In this document: positions 6,790-9,185 of the stretch, in pieces
Layout of the letters: each line of letters begins with the position of its first letter
Position numbering within the stretch: the first letter of the stretch is position 1
Source of the DNA: an uncultured Ruminococcus sp.
GTDB taxonomy: Bacteria; Bacillota; Clostridia; Oscillospirales; Ruminococcaceae
Direction of reading: 5' to 3'
NCBI GenBank assembly: GCA_937942105.1
Contig: CALDFS010000125.1
Span: 1-9,185, forward strand
Length of the DNA stretch: 9,185 nucleotides
Notes under the pieces: model-generated
What the model was told of the DNA's origin: nothing
Database searches by the model: none
The model's input: the letters and a program-made list of their open reading frames with translations, nothing else
Translations under genes and position numbers: made by a program

Positions 6790-7188
6790 ATGAAAGAAGC
6801 CTATCCTATAGTGATATCTCCGACAGACGAGGGTTATATCGTCTACATCCCGGACTTTGACATCAACACCGAGGGAAACAGCTTGACAGACGCAATCGAA
6901 ATGGCAAGGGACGCTATCGGGCTTATGGGCATTGTCATGGAAGACGATAAGGAAGTCCTCCCTGCGCCGTCCGAGATGAGCGCAGTCACCAAAGAAACTA
7001 AAAATGATATTGTCACTCTGGTTGACGTTGACTTCACTGAATACCGAAAGCAAAATGATATGCGAGCAGTCCGCAGGAATGTCACCCTTCCTTCGTGGTT
7101 GGACTACGAAGCCAGAAAAAGCGGTCTGAACGTTTCCGCCCTGCTTCAGAAGGCACTAAAGCAGGAGCTTCACATAACCGACCGCTAA
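6790..7188 (+). CDS. HicB-family protein, antitoxin-like, without a visible HicA
   Basis: A 132-aa protein with the two-part build of the larger HicB antitoxins. Residues 1-60 match the HicB N-terminal fold (MKEAYPIVISPTDEGYIVYI..., then TEGNSLTDAIEMARDAIGL). Residues about 90-128 resemble a ribbon-helix-helix DNA-binding tail (AVRRNVTLPSWLDYEARKSG...). HicB normally neutralises the mRNA-cutting toxin HicA and represses its own promoter. An ideal AAAGGAGG ribosome binding site (6772-6779) lies 10 nt before the ATG. The gene is alone between its own promoter and terminator: the 123-nt gap downstream and the 135-nt gap upstream (6655-6789) are too short for, and show no frame resembling, a HicA toxin. 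It may be a solitary regulator, or a remnant of a lost toxin pair. Confidence 0.85.
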   Translation: MKEAYPIVISPTDEGYIVYIPDFDINTEGNSLTDAIEMARDAIGLMGIVMEDDKEVLPAPSEMSAVTKETKNDIVTLVDVDFTEYRKQNDMRAVRRNVTLPSWLDYEARKSGLNVSALLQKALKQELHITDR

Positions 7189-7209
7189 ATATCACAAAAA
7201 AGTATAAGT

Positions 7210-7252
7210 AGAGGGCGCAGTACCGAATTTCAGGTGCTGTGCTCTTTGTTTT
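7210..7252 (+). terminator. Rho-independent terminator after the HicB gene
   Basis: Arms 7210-7224 and 7233-7245 form a long stem (AGAG/CTCT, a two-G bulge, then GCGCAGTACC against GGTGCTGTGC with two wobble pairs), followed by TTTGTTTT. It starts 22 nt after the HicB stop. Its T-tract runs into a TTGACA (7251-7256) upstream of spoIIAA. Confidence 0.8.
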
Positions 7253-7311
7253 GACATATTTCTTCCTGCCTGCATGCTAATCTAATCTAAAACAGAAAGG
7301 AGCGAAAAGCA

Positions 7312-7686
7312 ATGGCAGTATACATCAGCCCAAGCGGCGAAGGAAGCCTTACTGCGCGAATAAGCGGCGAAATCGACCATCACTCCGCGCGCTGGCTGCG
7401 CATGGATATCGATACCGCCCTGAACGACAACCACCCTGAGCATCTGATCCTTGACTTTTCGGGTGTTACCTTTATGGACAGCTCGGGCGTGGGGCTTGTT
7501 ATGGGCAGATACAAAAACATGAAGGAGCTTGGCGGAACGGTGGAGCTTGTTAAAATGCCGCCTTATATAGAAAAGGTAATGACTCTTGCCGGAATGGACA
7601 AGCTTGTTAAAATGTCCGAGCGCAGGGAGCAGCACGACTTGCCGTCGGCTGTTACAAACAAAGGAAAGGAAGATATAAATGGCTGA
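7312..7686 (+). CDS. spoIIAA: Anti-sigma F factor antagonist SpoIIAA
   Basis: A 124-aa single-domain STAS protein. When unphosphorylated it binds SpoIIAB and releases sigma F in the forespore. ISGEIDHHSA at 17-26 and DFSGVTFMDSSGVG at 48-61 match the known protein closely, and the kinase target serine falls at Ser58, the same number as in Bacillus subtilis. The C-terminal extension (about 105-124) is polar and slightly longer than usual. The start ATG at 7312 has AAAGGAG (7296-7302) at good spacing. The stop overlaps the spoIIAB start by 8 nt, indicating coupled translation. It is the first gene of the sporulation operon. Its usual upstream neighbour dacF is absent and I could not find a clear sigma-H promoter. 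Confidence 0.96.
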   Translation: MAVYISPSGEGSLTARISGEIDHHSARWLRMDIDTALNDNHPEHLILDFSGVTFMDSSGVGLVMGRYKNMKELGGTVELVKMPPYIEKVMTLAGMDKLVKMSERREQHDLPSAVTNKGKEDING

Positions 7687-8122
7687 AAAACCTATCAACG
7701 AAATTCGGGTAAGGTTTCCCTCACTGTCGGTCAACGAAAGATATGCCCGCCTTGCCATAAGCGGCTTTGTCGGGCTTTACGACCCCCGCATAGACGACCT
7801 TAACGACATTAAAACCGCCGTCAGCGAGGCGGTCACAAACTGCATAGTCCATGCCTACCGTGGCACTGTGGGTGAAATCGAGCTTACCGCCAAGGCGTAT
7901 TCAAGCGGGCTTATCTACATACGAATAAAGGACCGCGGCTGCGGCATTGAGGACGTTAAAAAGGCTATGGAGCCGCTATTCACCACTCAGCCTGACGAGG
8001 AGCGCTCGGGCTTGGGCTTTTCGGTGATGGAAAGCTTCTGCGACCGGGTGGACGTAAAATCCAAGCCGGGCGCGGGCACAACCGTTGTCCTTTGCAAAAA
8101 ACTCCGCTCAAAGCTTAGCTGA
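7679..8122 (+). CDS. spoIIAB: Anti-sigma F factor and serine kinase SpoIIAB
   Basis: A 147-aa GHKL-type protein that binds and inhibits sigma F and phosphorylates SpoIIAA. The ATP site is intact: N-box with Glu50, Asn54 and His58 (EAVTNCIVHAY), G1 box DRGCG at 85-89, the ATP lid PLFTT at 99-103, and the G2 motif RSGLGF at 109-114. Arg24 in ERYAR aligns with Arg20 of the B. subtilis protein, a sigma F contact. Length is the family norm (146 in B. subtilis). The ATG at 7679 follows GGAAAGGA and lies inside the end of spoIIAA. A 74-nt gap to sigF follows, longer than is typical within this operon and holding a short decoy frame. Confidence 0.97.
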   Translation: MAEKPINEIRVRFPSLSVNERYARLAISGFVGLYDPRIDDLNDIKTAVSEAVTNCIVHAYRGTVGEIELTAKAYSSGLIYIRIKDRGCGIEDVKKAMEPLFTTQPDEERSGLGFSVMESFCDRVDVKSKPGAGTTVVLCKKLRSKLS

Positions 8123-8131
8123 GAGGATAGG

Positions 8132-8170
8132 ATGATAACAGGAAGTAAAGCTGATGCGGAAGTTTGGTAA
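8132..8170 (+). other. Possible 12-codon leader frame made by duplication of the sigF start
   Basis: In the spoIIAB-sigF gap, the block GGATAGGATGATAAC (8125-8139) resembles the real sigF start region (8184-8204, GGATAGGAT-AAG-ATGATAAC). The first copy opens a frame reading MITGSKADAEVW then TAA, 26 nt before the sigF ATG; the real protein starts MITESKIYE. It has its own AGAGG/GGATAGG site just upstream. It may be a translated leader that tunes sigF translation, or simply a decayed duplicate. The duplication is seen; a role is inferred. Confidence 0.5.
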
Positions 8171-8196
8171 CTAAAAGTAAAAGCGGATAGGATAAG

Positions 8197-8892
8197 ATGA
8201 TAACCGAAAGCAAAATTTACGAAAAAAACGAGCAGTACCCCGGCGAGGAGATAAGCGTTGAAGGCAATTTGGGTCTTGTCCGCCTGTGCGCATCGAGGTT
8301 TCGGGGGAAGGGAATCGAATACGAGGAGCTTTACAGCGCGGGCTGCATGGGGCTTGTTAAGGCGGTGAAGGCGTTCGACAAGTCCCGCGGGGTGCGCTTT
8401 TCCACCTATGCCGTTCCGGTGATTTTAGGAGAGATACGCCGCCTTTTCCGCGACGGCGGGGCGGTAAAGGTATCCCGCCTGATAAAAGAGCGTTCGCTGA
8501 TGGTGACAAGAGCCGCCGAAAGGTTCGAGTCGCAGAACGGGCGAAGCGCAGCTCTTGACGAGCTTGCCGATATATGCGGTCTTGAGCGGCAGGAGGGAAT
8601 AGAAGCCATAGCCGTAAGCTCCCCGACGGTGAGCCTGACCGCGACCTCCGACGACGGTGAGCTTACCCAGCTCGACCTGCCGGTAGACCCGCCAGACATC
8701 AAAATCACCGACGAGCTTGCCCTGAATCAGGCGCTTTCCACATTGGATGAGCGCGACCGTCAGCTGATATTCTTAAGATTTTACAAGAACCTCACCCAGC
8801 AGCAGACCGCGCAAAGGCTTGGCATGACTCAGGTGCAGGTATCGCGCAGGGAAAAGAAGGTGCTGGGAGAGCTGAGGCAGAAGCTGGGGTAA
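8197..8892 (+). CDS. sigF: Sporulation sigma factor SigF (sigma F)
   Basis: A 231-aa RNA polymerase sigma factor of the sigma-70 group 3 sporulation type, which starts forespore gene expression. Region 2 is clear: YEELYSAGCMGLVKAVKAF at 42-60, then VRFSTYAVPVILGEIRRLFRD and VKVSR. Region 3 lies around 104-140. Region 4 ends in a helix-turn-helix (LTQQQTAQRLGMTQVQVSRRE). Its length is a little short against the roughly 250 aa of well-known homologues. It is third behind spoIIAA and spoIIAB, exactly the order of the spoIIA operon, which is the best argument for SigF rather than SigG. The start ATG at 8197 has only a weak AGGATAAG site with short spacing, which fits a role for the leader frame just upstream. 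Confidence 0.96.
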   Translation: MITESKIYEKNEQYPGEEISVEGNLGLVRLCASRFRGKGIEYEELYSAGCMGLVKAVKAFDKSRGVRFSTYAVPVILGEIRRLFRDGGAVKVSRLIKERSLMVTRAAERFESQNGRSAALDELADICGLERQEGIEAIAVSSPTVSLTATSDDGELTQLDLPVDPPDIKITDELALNQALSTLDERDRQLIFLRFYKNLTQQQTAQRLGMTQVQVSRREKKVLGELRQKLG

Positions 8893-8895
8893 GAA

Positions 8896-8980
8896 GTGAT
8901 GCACTCGCTGACGCGAGCGTGATGTCGCTTCGCTGTGATGTCGCTCACTTGCGTTCGCTGTGATGCATGCCTGACGGCAC
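8896..8980. repeat. GTGATG-punctuated tandem hairpin repeats
   Basis: Four GTGATG boxes, at 8896, 8919, 8935 and 8960, are separated by short units of 10-19 nt. Some units form hairpins: CTCGC-TGAC-GCGAG (8904-8917) is perfect, TGCC-TGAC-GGCA (8968-8979) has 4-bp arms, and the third unit has a decayed GCTCAC-TTGC-GTTCGC. GTGATGTCGC appears twice. The layout resembles mosaic palindromic intergenic repeats I know from gut Clostridia genomes. The 55-bp repeats at the left edge share part of this motif on their minus strand. Confidence 0.75.
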
Positions 8981-8988
8981 GTTAAGGT

Positions 8989-9011
8989 GTCGGCTTACGC
9001 CGACGGATTTT
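8989..9011 (+). terminator. Possible terminator of the spoIIA operon
   Basis: GTCGGC-TTAC-GCCGAC (8989-9004) is a perfect 6-bp stem with a 4-nt loop, followed by GGATTTT. The T-run is short and two G's come first, so termination may be weak. It is the first such hairpin after the sigF stop, apart from the repeat units. Confidence 0.4.
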
Positions 9012-9185
9012 GAGACGAGTCGCGGGCTTTGCCCTGCTCCTCTCTTGATTTTGTTGTCTTTCCGGGGCTTGGCATGGGTCTTCTCATATGTGCGTTCCCG
9101 ACCGGCGCGCCCCTATAGTGACGTGTCCTATCGCACTTCCTACAGGCGACTCACAGAGTGCGGGCGGAGGTCTACGCGAAGCGTT
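9012..9185. other. Right-edge stretch without a recognisable gene
   Basis: Nothing here reads as a known protein or RNA. A small GGGC-TTT-GCCC hairpin lies at 9024-9034. On the minus strand a 30-codon frame runs from ATG at 9087 to TAA at 8995, low-complexity and with no domain I recognise. The composition and small hairpins suggest continuation of the intergenic repeat mosaic beyond the window. Confidence 0.5.

Noticed and set aside
6706..7053. A 115-codon minus-strand frame opposite the HicB gene
   Set aside because: It lies antisense to the well-supported HicB gene, and its far end runs through the promoter region and A/T tracts. It resembles no family I know.
7210..7228. A sigma-H promoter suggested by CGAAT at 7224-7228
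   Set aside because: The upstream G-rich AGAGG is too close for sigma-H spacing and both lie inside the HicB terminator hairpin.
7189..7311. A hidden HicA toxin downstream of the HicB gene
   Set aside because: Most of the gap is a terminator and the spoIIAA ribosome binding site, and no open frame of toxin length exists in either direction.
8995..9087. A 30-aa minus-strand protein at the right edge
   Set aside because: Low-complexity polar composition, no convincing ribosome binding site, and location in repeat-like sequence. It is probably chance.
9104..9130. GGCGCGCC next to a sequence resembling a reversed T7 promoter (CCCTATAGTGA), as seen in cloning vectors
   Set aside because: Only 15 of 20 T7 promoter positions match, and the mismatches fall in the recognition part. 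The flanks look like natural repeat sequence, so vector contamination is not supported, though a vector screen would settle it.

Overview
The window looks like chromosome from a spore-forming, low-to-mid GC Gram-positive of the class Clostridia, most likely near Ruminococcaceae/Oscillospiraceae. The family-level placement is inference. The grounds are an HrcA/CIRCE-controlled hrcA-grpE-dnaK-dnaJ operon with a Firmicutes-length DnaK, a complete spoIIAA-spoIIAB-sigF operon, strong AGGAGG-type ribosome binding sites, and GTGATG-punctuated intergenic repeats at the right edge.

Layout. Positions 1-217 hold two identical 55-bp hairpin repeats, 162 bp apart; the second supplies the last codon and stop of the next gene. 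Positions 212-1479 (minus strand) are a two-gene unit: a TetR-type repressor and a MacB/LolD-type ABC ATPase joined by an ATGA overlap. A consensus promoter (1526-1554) and a tandem palindromic operator (1498-1525) precede it. A terminator at 1621-1659 separates it from the heat-shock operon. Positions 1665-6611 (minus) are hrcA, grpE, dnaK and dnaJ, driven by a promoter at 6660-6687 with a perfect CIRCE at 6628-6654. Divergent from it, behind an exactly consensus promoter with a dyad in its spacer (6737-6765), is a HicB-like gene (6790-7188) with no visible HicA partner, followed by its own terminator. Positions 7312-8892 (plus) encode SpoIIAA, SpoIIAB and sigma F, the forespore sigma-factor switch. 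The last 293 bases carry short repeats and hairpins and no convincing gene.

How the genes work together. HrcA binds CIRCE and represses the operon that encodes HrcA itself, GrpE, DnaK and DnaJ, a complete chaperone machine. SpoIIAB holds sigma F inactive and phosphorylates SpoIIAA; unphosphorylated SpoIIAA frees sigma F. The TetR/ABC pair is probably an autoregulated export module whose permease, if it has one, lies beyond the left edge or elsewhere.

I see no large, clearly new multi-gene system. The parts most worth a second look are the in-phase 162-bp repeat array, the orphan HicB with its unusual promoter, the duplicated start region in front of sigF, and the alternative hairpins in the grpE-dnaK gap.
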